Source: Ignavibacteriales bacterium
GTDB lineage: Bacteria; Bacteroidota; Ignavibacteria; Ignavibacteriales; Ignavibacteriaceae
Assembly: GCA_016707585.1 (NCBI GenBank)
Contig: JADJHL010000002.1
Coordinates: 62,001 to 126,000 of the forward strand
Direction of reading: 5' to 3'
Length of the DNA stretch: 64,000 nucleotides
Shown here: positions 17,123 through 26,647 of the stretch, in pieces
Numbering within the stretch: the first letter of the stretch is position 1
Layout: each line of letters starts with the position of its first letter
Made by a program: the position numbers and the translations under genes
Notes under the pieces: generated by a model
Databases searched by the model: none
What the model was told of the DNA's origin: nothing
Seen by the model: only the letters and a program-made list of their open reading frames with translations

Positions 17123-17395
17123 TGCCCCGGGAGTTGTAATTTCTACCCCCCCAGAAAAAATTTCTCCCTTGGGGGGAGGCCCCCAAGGGTTGGGGCCCGG
17201 GGAGTCACGCCCTTTCCCCTTTCTTCCCCCCCCCCCGGTAGTTTTTAGTTTTTTTTTTTTTCCCCCACTCCCTTCCCATACTCCCCCCCATTGGAAAATA
17301 TTTTTTTTTTATACCCCCCCCCCCCCCCCCCCCCCCTCCCCCTTCCCCCCCCCCCCCCCCCCCCCCCCCCTTTTCCTTTTTTTTCCTTTTCCCTT
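17123..17395. other. Low-complexity poly-G/poly-C junction, probable assembly artefact
   Basis: The stretch is dominated by runs of C broken by a few T and A runs, including two C tracts of more than 20 bases between about 17320 and 17370. Nothing else in the window looks like it; the surroundings are AT-rich. It truncates the LD-carboxypeptidase gene on the left and the AlbA_2 gene on the right. Long G runs are the no-signal call of two-colour Illumina chemistry, and joining such read ends would produce this pattern. A real G-rich repeat is less likely. Confidence 0.8.
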
Positions 17396-18097
17396 CATTA
17401 AAACGGCTTTTCTTGAAATACTTTCAAATTTGTTAATATCCTTTGCAAAGAGTATTGCCCCAAGATTTAAAATATTGTAAAGTCCTAGTTTATTAGAAAT
17501 AAGTTTTTCTTGCTCAAGTTTTTCAAGTATGGACTCTTTATTAGTAGGTAATGCCTGTTTTAGTAAATCAAATAAAGAAGAATAGTCTAATAATTGTAAT
17601 ACAGTGTCGGAATCCAAATTTCCAAGAGCAATTTCTTTTTCAAATCTTTTTGTTTTTGCTTTATTCCAAATTTTTCTTGCTTTTTCAGGAAACTCTGAAA
17701 GCTTCTTTTTATAACTCCCAACGCGAATAAATTCTTCACCTTTAAACTTTATTGGCGTATCTATTGTTGCGTCAACTTTAAAAATAATTACAGTTTTTGA
17801 ACTAACATTTAACTCAATAATACTAAAATCTATTCTTGGTTTTAATTGAGTAGCTATCCAATTTTCTAATTCTTCATTGCCTATTTTATATTGTTTAGGT
17901 TTAAAACTAGTACCAACAATTACTTTAGATGAATTTTCTATGCCAAATATTAAGTAACCAAATTCCTTGTGGTGTAGACAAGCAGAATTTGACAATGCTG
18001 AAATATATTCGCCAATTTCTTGAGGATTATAATCATTGACTTTGAATTCAATCCATTCGTTTTCGCCAGTATATGCAATTATCTCTTTTAGATCTTG
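17396..18097 (-). pseudogene. AlbA_2 (Schlafen-type) domain protein, fragment missing both ends
   Basis: The open frame begins at 18097 inside a gene (QDLKEIIAYTGENEWIEFK) and includes the AlbA_2 core: E-x-x-W-I-E-F-K, GEYISALSNSACLHH and FGYLIFGIENSSKVIVGTSF. These are features of a putative nucleic-acid-binding domain found in transcriptional regulators and some defence proteins. A helical/winged region follows, with LGLYNILNLGAILFAKDINK, after which the frame dissolves into Gly/Arg-rich nonsense encoded by poly-G. The start codon and C-terminal half are absent. Both ends coincide with G/C runs, so this looks like a piece of another locus joined in by assembly rather than a decayed gene. 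Confidence 0.7.
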
Positions 18098-20154
18098 GGC
18101 CCGGGGGGGAAAACATCAACAGCAAAAATTTTATTTTCTGAGGTAACTAGTAATGGGTTTAGATCAACTTCTGTAATTTCCTTATGGTTAACAATCATTT
18201 GTGCAAGATTTTTAATTGCTGATTTCACAACCTTTATATCGATAGATTCTTCACCACGAACACCTTGAATTATCTTACCAACTTTTGTTGAGTTTATCAT
18301 TTCATCAATATCATTTTCAGTTAAATATGCTGAGCGCATAACGGTATCATCAAGATATTCAACATATTTTCCACCTGAGCCAAACATAATCATCGGACCA
18401 AAACTTGGATCTCGAAACGCACCAACAAGCAACTCGAACTTAGTTTTAAGATATGGTTGAATTAAAAATTTATCAAGCTGAATATTTTTAGAACTAAAAT
18501 CCCAAATCATTTTTTCTGCAGTTTTAATTAAATCTGATTTTGTTTTAATATTTAAAACTACGCCTTTCAAATCCGTTTTATGGATAATTTTTTCACCAAC
18601 AGCTTTTAACACTACAGGAAAATGAATTTCCCTTTTATTCAATTCTTGAATACTATGAATTTCATCTTTTACAATTGGCAATTTATAATGATTACACAAT
18701 TCAGCAACTTCATTTGGATTTAGAAATTTTCCAGGTTTTTCATTTAACTTAAAATCATTTACTGATTCATCAGATTTTATTCTTCCTGTATTAGATTTTT
18801 TATTCTGGAATTTTAACAAATTATTTATCACCACAGCAGGATCTTCTGGTCTTCTGAACAAAGATCTTTTTGTTTTTGATTCAGCTCTGTATTCCTGCCA
18901 AAATTCAGGTAATGGCATAACAACCTGAAAGATTGGTTTTTCAGATTTGATATCATTTATTCCTTCAATAACAGGAAGAGCTTTTACCATTATTGGTTCA
19001 ACAAAAACAGAAATTACTGCATCAACATTTTCATCCTGAACCAAAATTTCATTTACAGCTTTAAACTGTTCTGCTATTCCGCCCGGAAGTAAATCAACAG
19101 GATTATTTACACTTCCTTCAGGATGAACAATTTCTTTTAACTTTACTTTTGTTTCTGGCGATAACTCAGCTAGTGCAAGATTATTTTTTTCAAGTGTATC
19201 AACTGTTAAAATTGCAGGTCCGCCAGCATTTGTAACAACTGCAACACGGTTTCCTTTTGGTGTTGGAAAATCTTCAAACCCTTTTGCAGTGTTAAACATA
19301 TCATTCAAGTCATCAGCACGAATAATTCCGAATTGAGTTAAAATTGCATCTACAACCTTATCACTGCTGCCAAGTGCTCCTGTATGTGATGAGGCAGCTT
19401 TTATTCCACTTGAAGTTCTTCCGCCTTTCAGTACAATCACTGGTTTAGTAATCCTATCATCAATAAAATATTTTATGAACTTTTCGCCATCTACAAAACT
19501 TTCCAAGTAATAAGTGATTACACTTACATCTTTACAATCCTGCCAATATTCAAGCAAATCATTTTCGTTTACATCAGCTTTGTTGCCAACACTTATAAAC
19601 TGTCCAAAACGAATATCTGTTTCGCGCAATGAATTTAATACTGCAGCACCAATCGCTCCGCTTTGTGAACAGAAAGCCATGCTTCCTGTTTTTGGTTCTT
19701 CTGCTACAAACGTTGCATTCATTTTTACTGAAGGAAGTGCATTGATAATTCCCATACAATTTGGTCCAACCAATCTTGCATTGGAATCACGAATTATTTG
19801 TAATATTCTTTTTTCTGCTTCTGCTCCAGCTTCACCTGTTTCTTTAAATCCAGCAGTTATTAAAATTATTGCCTGAGTTTTTTTAGCAATTAATTCTTTA
19901 ATGGTTTCTTCAACAAACTGTTTGGGAACCATTACAATTGCTAAATCTATTCGATAATCAATCGAGCTAATAGTTGGATAGCATTTAAAGCCAAGTATTT
20001 CATCAGCTTTTGGATTTACAAGTGCAAGATCGCCTGTATATCCATATTGTTTAACTGATTTTGTTAATTCATAGCCGAGGCTTTTAGGTTTTGATGATGC
20101 ACCAACGATGCAAATTGAGTCGGGATAAAAATATTGATCAAAAACTGATTCCAT
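18088..20154 (-). CDS. Acetate-CoA ligase (ADP-forming), fused alpha and beta subunits, 3' end disrupted
   Basis: The protein has about 688 residues. It has an N-terminal CoA-binding Rossmann domain (SICIVGASSKPKSLGYEL), a succinyl-CoA ligase-like flavodoxin domain with the phospho-His motif SSHTGALGSS (about residues 255-264), and a C-terminal ATP-grasp domain (from about 460, PVVLKAVGEKIIHKTDLKGV, ending VDLNPLLVT). It converts acyl-CoA, ADP and Pi to acid, CoA and ATP, an energy-yielding step in amino-acid and sugar fermentation. The genuine sequence ends at AVDV near 18110; the last residues (FPPGPKI) are encoded by a G/C run, so only the extreme C-terminus is lost. With aspartase and tryptophanase it fits a peptide-fermenting metabolism. 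Confidence 0.9.
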   Translation of the reverse strand: MESVFDQYFYPDSICIVGASSKPKSLGYELTKSVKQYGYTGDLALVNPKADEILGFKCYPTISSIDYRIDLAIVMVPKQFVEETIKELIAKKTQAIILITAGFKETGEAGAEAEKRILQIIRDSNARLVGPNCMGIINALPSVKMNATFVAEEPKTGSMAFCSQSGAIGAAVLNSLRETDIRFGQFISVGNKADVNENDLLEYWQDCKDVSVITYYLESFVDGEKFIKYFIDDRITKPVIVLKGGRTSSGIKAASSHTGALGSSDKVVDAILTQFGIIRADDLNDMFNTAKGFEDFPTPKGNRVAVVTNAGGPAILTVDTLEKNNLALAELSPETKVKLKEIVHPEGSVNNPVDLLPGGIAEQFKAVNEILVQDENVDAVISVFVEPIMVKALPVIEGINDIKSEKPIFQVVMPLPEFWQEYRAESKTKRSLFRRPEDPAVVINNLLKFQNKKSNTGRIKSDESVNDFKLNEKPGKFLNPNEVAELCNHYKLPIVKDEIHSIQELNKREIHFPVVLKAVGEKIIHKTDLKGVVLNIKTKSDLIKTAEKMIWDFSSKNIQLDKFLIQPYLKTKFELLVGAFRDPSFGPMIMFGSGGKYVEYLDDTVMRSAYLTENDIDEMINSTKVGKIIQGVRGEESIDIKVVKSAIKNLAQMIVNHKEITEVDLNPLLVTSENKIFAVDVFPPGPKI
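18098..18109. other. Second G/C-run junction
   Basis: GGGCCCGGGGGGG ends the AlbA_2 fragment and begins the truncated acetate-CoA ligase gene. It is the partner of the junction at 17123-17395 and makes the 0.7-kb fragment look like a foreign piece bridged by G runs. Confidence 0.7.
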
Positions 20155-20234
20155 AATTCCACAATTTTTATTTTTGTTACACCAAACTTAAGGGAAAGAC
20201 AGGAGAAATTGAATGTTGGTTTCAAAGAATATAA

Positions 20235-20277
20235 CAGATTGCTTCCCCTGACTAAAGTCGGAAGCGCACTGACGAGG
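20235..20277. repeat. Degenerate copy of the GTCAT...ATGAC repeat family
   Basis: CAGATTGCTTCCCCTGAC, a variable core, then GCACTGACGAGG. The left half matches the copies at 2335 and 3246; the right arm has diverged. Confidence 0.5.
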
Positions 20278-20457
20278 AATAAACTAAAAAAATGTGAGAT
20301 AAATTAATGGTGCGAAAAATTTTTCTGGTTTTATTAAATAGCATTTGCGGATTTACCAAAACTATTTCCGCAAAGAATTTACCCGTTTGTACAAAATAAT
20401 AACAAAGCCACCCTAGTTGTTATCAGTACTGCGGGTAAGTTTGTTTTAACCTCTGGT

Positions 20458-20536
20458 AATGCTGAACTTGTTTCAGCATCTTTATTAAAAACAGAAAAAT
20501 CCCAAAGATTCCGAATGGCAGTGCCATCGGAATGAC
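20458..20536. repeat. 'GCTGAACTTGTTTCAGCATC' palindromic repeat
   Basis: GCTGAACTTGTTTCAGC is a near-perfect palindrome. It is followed after a spacer by CCGAATGGCAGTGCCATCGG and ATGAC, a second palindrome. The same composite, with other inner arms, occurs at 26433-26526. Confidence 0.6.
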
Positions 20537-20541
20537 TTATT

Positions 20542-22402
20542 TTACCTCGGCTTAATCATATTCTCAGGTTTCAATAAATCATCAAGCTCAGCTTTTGATA
20601 ATAATTTTTTCTCAAGTACCAATTCATAAACACCACGATTTGTATCGAGTGCTTCTTTAGCAAGCTTTGTACAAGTTTCATAACCAAGAGCAGGATTTAA
20701 TGCCGTTACAATTCCAATGCTGCCTTCAACAAGTTCTCTACACCTATCCACGTTTGCAGTTATTCCATCGATGCATCGTACTTTAAGTGTCATCATTCCG
20801 TTCTTAAGCATCTCAATTGATTCAAATAAACTTTGCACAATAAGAGGTTCAAAAACATTAAGCTCAAGTTGTCCACCTTCTGCTGCCATTGTAACTGCTA
20901 AATCATTTCCAATAACTTTAAATGCAATTTGATTCACAACTTCTGGAATAACCGGATTTACTTTTCCCGGCATTATTGATGAACCCGGCTGCATTGGAGG
21001 AAGATTAATTTCGTGAATTCCTGTTCGCGGACCCGATGAAAGTAAACGTAAATCATTACAGATTTTTGAGAGCTTAACGGCCAATCTTTTTACCGCTGAT
21101 GAATACATTATAAACGCACCAGTATCCTGAGTAGCTTCAACAAGATTATCCGCAAGCACGATGCTTAAACCAGTAACATCGTCTAAATGATTAATCACAG
21201 TTTCAGAATAATCCGGATGAGAATTAATCCCCGTTCCAATTGCAGTTGCGCCCATATTTACTTCTAGAAAAAGCTTTACATTTTGATCAAGCCGCTGAAC
21301 TTCTTCATTCAGCATTACAGCATAAGCTTCAAACTCCTGTCCAAGTGTCATCGGGACAGCATCCTGCAACTGTGTTCTTCCCATTTTAATTATCTGGGAA
21401 AATTCTTTTGCTTTATTTCTAAATGATTGAACTAATTCCTGGAGTACTTCTGTAAGTTTTTTGTTTGAATTTATAAGTGCAATCTTTACAGAAGTTGGAT
21501 AAGCATCATTTGTAGATTGAGACAAATTAACATGATTATTTGGATGACAATATTGATAATCGCCTTTTTCATATCCTAAAATTTCAAGGGCGCGATTTGC
21601 AATCACTTCATTCGCATTCATATTTGTTGATGTTCCTGCCCCGCCCTGAATCATATCCACAACAAAATGTGAGTGAAATTTTCCATTAATTATTTCATCG
21701 CAGGCTTGAACAATTGCATCTGTAATTGGTTTTGATAAAAGTCCAAGTTCATTATTAGCTAATGCAGCAGCCTTCTTTACCATTGCAAGTGCTTCGATCA
21801 ACACAGGATAAAAACTTAAAGTAACTCCGCTTATATTAAAATTCTCAAGCGCGCGCAAAGTTTGTACGCCATAATAATATTCGTGCGGAACCGCTCTATC
21901 GCCAAGTAAATCGTGTTCATTTCGTGTTCTGCCGGATTGATATTGAGCAGCAACATTTATAACACGAGTATTAGAAGCACTCATTCGTCTTGAAATAACT
22001 CTGCCAATGCTTGAAAGAATTGCAAGCGCAGTTTCGTTTTGTTCTTTCATCAATTCTTTAAAATTATCTCGTGATAGTGTTACAATAACAGAATTGATTG
22101 TTGCACGTGCAGAAGTTGAATGAGGGGAATCATCCATCAATGCGCCTTCGCCTATAAAATCGTATTTGCTAAATATCGACAATCTTTTTTCTCCACCATA
22201 AGGGGTTCGTTTAAATAATTCAACTTCGCCTTCATAAATCAAAAAAAGATTTTTGCGAATATTATTTTCAGTAAAACAAGTACTGTTAATTGCGAAAATT
22301 TTCAACTTTAACTTTTTCGCAAATTGCTTCAAGCTGTGCATCATTTAATTCTTTAAATAACTGAATGTGTTTTAAGAATTCTTTAATAACTGTCTTTTCC
22401 AT
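20542..22402 (-). CDS. aspA: Aspartate ammonia-lyase fused to a cyclic-nucleotide-binding domain, frameshifted near the N-terminus
   Basis: From about 21940 downward the frame encodes a complete class II fumarase/aspartase: ERNEHDLLGDR-like start (NEHDLLGDRAVPHEYYYG), GGAGTSTNMNANEVIANRA, LSQSTNDAYPTS, MGRTQLQDAVPMTLGQEF and the signature GSSIMPGKVNP. It deaminates aspartate to fumarate and ammonia. Upstream lies a cNMP-binding domain (FLIYEGEVELFKR, FIGEGALMDDSPHSTSARA). The domain's first helix is encoded in another frame by the ORF from the ATG at 22402 (MEKTVIKEFLKHIQLFKEL), which stops at 22286. One extra base near 22286-22292 accounts for the break. The ATG at 22344 in the downstream frame gives a non-family N-terminus and is not the real start. 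Confidence 0.85.
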
Positions 22403-22579
22403 TTTTATACCTTATGTGATAAAATTTACTTTTCAAATTTACTCCTATTTTCATCAGCTAAGAAAATTAAATCAAGACTTTGAGCGTTATTTCTTGAATT
22501 ATACTCAATTAACCCAATTTGAATTCCCTTCTCAAATAGCTAAATTTGGCTTCATTTTTCAACAATTATGATATAAAAA

Positions 22580-25045
22580 ATGCGTTATCCTTTTACGGAA
22601 ATAGAATCCAAATGGCAAAAGTTTTGGGAAGAAAATAAAACTTACAAAACTGATCTTTCAAAGACTGAAAATAAACTTTACACACTTGTAATGTTCATTT
22701 ATCCTTCCGGTGCAAAACTTCACATCGGGCATTGGTATAATTACGGACCAACAGATAGCTGGGCACGTTTTAAAAAACTTCAGGGCTATAATGTTTTTGA
22801 ACCGATTGGTTATGATGCTTTTGGTTTGCCGGCAGAAGGTTATGCAATCAAAACTGGAATTCATCCGCAAGACAGTACATTAAAAAATATTGATGACATT
22901 CGTGAGCAGCTTAAGAAAATGGGTTGTATGTATGATTGGGATGCAGAGCTAATGACTTGTGCTCCCGAGTATTACAAATGGAATCAGTGGATTTTTCTTC
23001 AGATGTACAAACGCGGATTAGCTTACAGAAAAAATGCTCCTGTAAATTGGTGTCCAAAAGATCAAACTGTACTTGCAAATGAGCAAGTTGTTGATGGCTG
23101 TTGCGAACGTTGCGGTACAACTGTTATTCAGAGAAATCTTTATCAATGGTTTTTTAAGATTACAGATTACGCAGAACAACTTCTTGATGGGCATAATAAA
23201 ATTGATTGGCCTGATGAAACAATCTTGAAACAAAAAAACTGGATTGGCAAAAGTGAAGGCGCAGAAGTAACTTTTAAGATTGTTGATAACAATGAAGATG
23301 AAATAAAAGTTTTTACAACTCGACCTGATACATTATTTGGTGTTACATATGTTGTTCTTGCACCGGAACATTCTCTTGTTGATAAAATTACAAAACCAGA
23401 ATTTAAAGTTGGGGTTGATCAGTATCGTGAATCAACAAAAAAACTAACTGAGATTGAACGTACCTCAACTGTAAAGGAAAAAACCGGAGTTCCAACGGGA
23501 GCGTTTGCAATCAATCCTGTTAACGGAGAAAAGATTCCTGTTTGGATTGCTGATTATGCACTTATCACTTACGGAACTGGCTGCGTAATGGCTGTTCCAG
23601 CGCATGATGAGAGAGATTTTGAGTTTGCTAAAAAGTTTAATCTCCCTCTCCGCAAAGTAATATTGCAGGATGGAACAAATGAAAATGATGAATTGAATTC
23701 TGCTTTTACTGAAGTTGGAATGATGATTAATTCAGATAAGTTTGATGGAATTCGTTCTGATGAAGGAATATCAAAAGTTATAAAATATCTTGAAGAAAAT
23801 AATTTTGGTAAAGGAAAAATAAATTATCGTTTACGAGATTGGCTAATTTCCCGCCAGCGTTATTGGGGAACACCAATTCCGATTATTCACTGCCCAACTT
23901 GCGGTGAAGTTCCTGTTGATGAGAATGAATTGCCAATTAAACTTCCTTACGATGTTGATTTTAAACTTGGCGGCGAATCTCCACTTGCAAGAAATGAAAA
24001 GTATATAAATGTAAAATGTCCAAAATGCGGAACAGATGCTAAACGCGATCCTGATACAATGGATACTTTTGTAGATTCTTCATGGTATTATTTGCGTTTT
24101 CTTGATCCAAAATTTTCTACATCTGCATTTAACATAGAACTTGCGAATAAATGGGCGCCGGTTGATATGTATGTTGGCGGTAAAGAACACTCGGTTATGC
24201 ATCTTCTCTACGCAAGATTCTTCCATAAGTTTTTGCGTGATATCGGTTTGGTTAATAGTGACGAACCATTTGCAAAACTTGTACATCAGGGAGTTATCAC
24301 AAAAGACGGCGCAAAGATGTCTAAGTCCAAAGGTAATGTTGTAAATCCTGATGAGTTTACCTCAAAATATGGTACGGATGTTTTCAGGATGTATTTAATG
24401 TTTATGGGTCCGTATGATCAAGGCGGTGATTGGAGTGATAAAGGAATTTCTGGTGTTGAGCGTTTTGTAATTCGCAGTTATGAATTGTTTAATCAGTATG
24501 TAGATATTATCAAACAAACAACTGCAAAAGATAAATATGATATTTCTACTTTATCAGAAAATGAGAAAAAAGTTTATCGCAAATTAAATCAGACTCTAAA
24601 GAAATTTGGCGAAGAGATTGAGCATTTTAGATTCAATACTGCAATAGCTTCTTTAATGGAATTGATAAACGAACTTAAAGTTCTTGAAAATTGCAGTAAA
24701 GAAATTCAGGGTTATGTTTTGCAAAGATTTGCTTCGATGCTTGCACCAGTTGCACCGCATCTTGGAGAAGAGTGCTGGCAGATAATTGGGAATGAAAAAT
24801 CAATCTTCCAGAATCCAGTTGTGTTTGAAGTTGATAAAGATGCATTGATTGAAGATACAGTAAACATTGCCGTTCAGGTTAACGGTAAGTTACGTGCAAC
24901 TATTCCTGCTCCGATGAACAGCGAACAAGATGCAGTTAAAACACTTGTATTTGCAGATGAAAAAGTAACCAAGTTTACGGAAGGCAAGACAATTGTAAAA
25001 GAAATATTCGTAAAAAATAAAATTTATAACATTGTAGTAAAATAA
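22580..25045 (+). CDS. leuS: Leucyl-tRNA synthetase
   Basis: The 821-residue protein is a full-length bacterial LeuRS. The HIGH motif appears as KLHIGHW, followed by the LeuRS-specific segment GYDAFGLPAEGYAIKTG. The editing (CP1) domain includes FTTRPDTLFGVTYVVLAPEH and TGCVMAVPAHDERDFEFA. A zinc-like CPTCGEVPVDENELP segment is present, and KMSKS appears as GAKMSKSKGNVVNPDEF. The DWLISRQRYWGTPIPIIHC block is canonical. It charges tRNA-Leu with leucine. It starts 177 bp from the divergent aspartase gene and is followed by serS. No T-box leader was noticed upstream. Confidence 0.97.
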   Translation: MRYPFTEIESKWQKFWEENKTYKTDLSKTENKLYTLVMFIYPSGAKLHIGHWYNYGPTDSWARFKKLQGYNVFEPIGYDAFGLPAEGYAIKTGIHPQDSTLKNIDDIREQLKKMGCMYDWDAELMTCAPEYYKWNQWIFLQMYKRGLAYRKNAPVNWCPKDQTVLANEQVVDGCCERCGTTVIQRNLYQWFFKITDYAEQLLDGHNKIDWPDETILKQKNWIGKSEGAEVTFKIVDNNEDEIKVFTTRPDTLFGVTYVVLAPEHSLVDKITKPEFKVGVDQYRESTKKLTEIERTSTVKEKTGVPTGAFAINPVNGEKIPVWIADYALITYGTGCVMAVPAHDERDFEFAKKFNLPLRKVILQDGTNENDELNSAFTEVGMMINSDKFDGIRSDEGISKVIKYLEENNFGKGKINYRLRDWLISRQRYWGTPIPIIHCPTCGEVPVDENELPIKLPYDVDFKLGGESPLARNEKYINVKCPKCGTDAKRDPDTMDTFVDSSWYYLRFLDPKFSTSAFNIELANKWAPVDMYVGGKEHSVMHLLYARFFHKFLRDIGLVNSDEPFAKLVHQGVITKDGAKMSKSKGNVVNPDEFTSKYGTDVFRMYLMFMGPYDQGGDWSDKGISGVERFVIRSYELFNQYVDIIKQTTAKDKYDISTLSENEKKVYRKLNQTLKKFGEEIEHFRFNTAIASLMELINELKVLENCSKEIQGYVLQRFASMLAPVAPHLGEECWQIIGNEKSIFQNPVVFEVDKDALIEDTVNIAVQVNGKLRATIPAPMNSEQDAVKTLVFADEKVTKFTEGKTIVKEIFVKNKIYNIVVK

Positions 25046-25052
25046 AATCGCA

Positions 25053-25139
25053 ATAGAACGCGGATGACACGGATTTAACGGGTTTCCACAGATTAAACCC
25101 GCGAAAATCTGTGAAATCAGCGTTATCCGTGTTCTATTC
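25053..25139. repeat. 'AATAGAACGCGGATGACACGG' inverted repeat
   Basis: The element begins ATAGAACGCGGATGACACGG and ends ATCCGTGTTCTAT, which is nearly its reverse complement. A second internal palindrome surrounds AACGGGTTT...AAACCCGC. It fills the leuS-serS gap and could fold as one hairpin in the mRNA. Confidence 0.7.
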
Positions 25140-25153
25140 TTAAAGAGGAAAAA

Positions 25154-26431
25154 ATGTTAGACATAAAACTTATTCGTGAAAATCCTGAAAAAGTAAAACA
25201 AGGAATTGCAAACAAGAATGAGAAGAATCATATTGATGAACTTCTTGAGCTTGATAAACAACGTAGAGATATTATTGCTCACGCTGATGAATTGAAATCA
25301 AAACGTAATTCTGTTTCGCAGCAAGTTGGGCAAATGAAAAAATCCGGACAGGATGCGACTGAAATTATTGCGGAAATGAAACGTGTCGGTGATGAAATTG
25401 CAGAGTACGATAACAAGCTGAGAAACATTGAAGAAGAGATTGATATAATTTTAAGATTCATTCCAAATCTCCCACATTCATCAGTACCTGTTGGAAAATC
25501 TGCTGAAGAAAATGTTGAAGTAAGACGCTGGCTGCCGGAAGGTTTTAAATTTGAAAATGATTTTAAACCAATGGATCACGTTGAACTTGGTAAAAAATTA
25601 AACATACTTGATTTTGAACGCGGAGCAAAAATTAGCGGTTCCGGTTTTCCTGTTTACAAAGGCAAAGGCGCAACATTAGAACGCTCGCTAATCAATTTTA
25701 TGCTTGATTATCATTTACAAAATCACAACTACTCAGAGATTTTTCCACCATTTCTTGTGAACAAAGAATCATTACGTGGAACAGGCCAGCTTCCCAAAAT
25801 GGAAGAAGACATGTACACTATTGAAAAAGATGGATTGTATGCAATTCCAACTGCGGAAGTACCGATTACAAATATTCATCGTGATGAAATTCTTAATGAA
25901 AAAGAATTACCAATAAAATATGTTGGATATTCAGCTTGCTTTAGAAGAGAAGCCGGATCTTACGGAAAAGATTCAAAAGGATTTTTGCGAGTTCATCAAT
26001 TCAATAAAGTTGAGATGGTAAAATTTGTAAAACCCGAAACATCTTACGATGAATTAGAATTACTCGTAAAAGATGCTGAAGATATTTTGCAGGCTTTAAA
26101 TATTCCATATAGAATTTTAATGCTGTGTTCAGGTGATTTAAGTTTCTCCGCAGCAAAATGCTATGATATTGAAACCTGGTCGCCGGCAGAAAATAAATGG
26201 CTGGAAGCATCATCCTGCAGCAACTTTGAAGATTTCCAGGGACGCAGAGCAAATATTCGTTTTAGAAATGAGCAAACTAAAAAACCAGAGTTCGTTCACA
26301 CACTAAATGGCAGCGGTTTAGCAACAAGCAGGTTAATGGTTTCGCTGTTAGAAACTTATCAGACTCCAGAAGGAAAAATTGTTGTACCTAAAGTGCTGCA
26401 TAAATACACCGGGTTTAATGTTATAGATTAA
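25154..26431 (+). CDS. serS: Seryl-tRNA synthetase
   Basis: The 425-residue protein has the N-terminal long coiled-coil arm of SerRS (about 1-105, rich in K/E/Q) that contacts the long variable arm of tRNA-Ser and tRNA-Sec. The class II core follows, with motif 2 FRREAGSYGKDSKGFLRVHQ, where HQF is typical of SerRS, and motif 3 GSGLATSRLMVSLLE. The GTGQLPKMEEDMYTI block is also family specific. AAAGAGGAAAAAATG supplies a ribosome-binding site at 25154. It is followed by a repeat and a terminator, so transcription probably ends there. Confidence 0.97.
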   Translation: MLDIKLIRENPEKVKQGIANKNEKNHIDELLELDKQRRDIIAHADELKSKRNSVSQQVGQMKKSGQDATEIIAEMKRVGDEIAEYDNKLRNIEEEIDIILRFIPNLPHSSVPVGKSAEENVEVRRWLPEGFKFENDFKPMDHVELGKKLNILDFERGAKISGSGFPVYKGKGATLERSLINFMLDYHLQNHNYSEIFPPFLVNKESLRGTGQLPKMEEDMYTIEKDGLYAIPTAEVPITNIHRDEILNEKELPIKYVGYSACFRREAGSYGKDSKGFLRVHQFNKVEMVKFVKPETSYDELELLVKDAEDILQALNIPYRILMLCSGDLSFSAAKCYDIETWSPAENKWLEASSCSNFEDFQGRRANIRFRNEQTKKPEFVHTLNGSGLATSRLMVSLLETYQTPEGKIVVPKVLHKYTGFNVID

Positions 26432-26432
26432 A

Positions 26433-26526
26433 GTCATGCTGAACCTGCCTGTCGGCAGACAGGCTCGTTTCAGCATCTCACTAAAATGCAAAATATTCCG
26501 ATCCCGATAATTCGGAACGGGATGAC
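26433..26526. repeat. GTCAT...ATGAC composite palindromic repeat
   Basis: The element begins GTCATGCTGAACCTGCCTGT and ends CGGAACGGGATGAC. Inside it has CCTGCCTGTCGGCAGACAGG, a perfect hairpin, and CGATCCCGATAATTCGG. The left part repeats the element at 20458. Confidence 0.65.
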
Positions 26527-26548
26527 AAATAATTTAATGATTCAAATC

Positions 26549-26573
26549 ACCCCGAAATAGCTTCGGGGTTTTT
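26549..26573 (+). terminator. Intrinsic terminator downstream of serS
   Basis: ACCCCGAA (26549-26556), a five-base loop and TTCGGGGT, followed by TTTT. It is a classical G/C-rich hairpin with a T run. Confidence 0.85.
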
Positions 26574-26647
26574 ATATTCGCACAGTGATTGAGCAATAAA
26601 AAAAGTATCTTACTCTAAATCAAAATTCTTACACTTACACGTTATAA

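Larger units (their letters stand above)
20155..20541. other. 387-bp intergenic region with decayed repeats
   Basis: No gene was found. The region carries a degenerate copy of the CAGATTGCTTC repeat (20235-20277) and an element beginning AATGCTGAACTTGTTTCAGC and ending GGAATGAC (20458-20536). Between them lies AT-rich sequence with no open frame. The upstream part must hold the promoter of the leftward acetate-CoA ligase gene, but no clear promoter motif is seen. Confidence 0.5.

Noticed and set aside
17169..17480. Pro/Phe-rich rightward frame
   Set aside because: It is encoded by the poly-C/poly-T junction and has no protein character.
22286..22300. Programmed +1 frameshift at AAT TAA C in the cNMP-aspartase gene
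   Set aside because: The P-site codon does not re-pair after a +1 shift and no stimulator is seen; treated as indel or assembly error.
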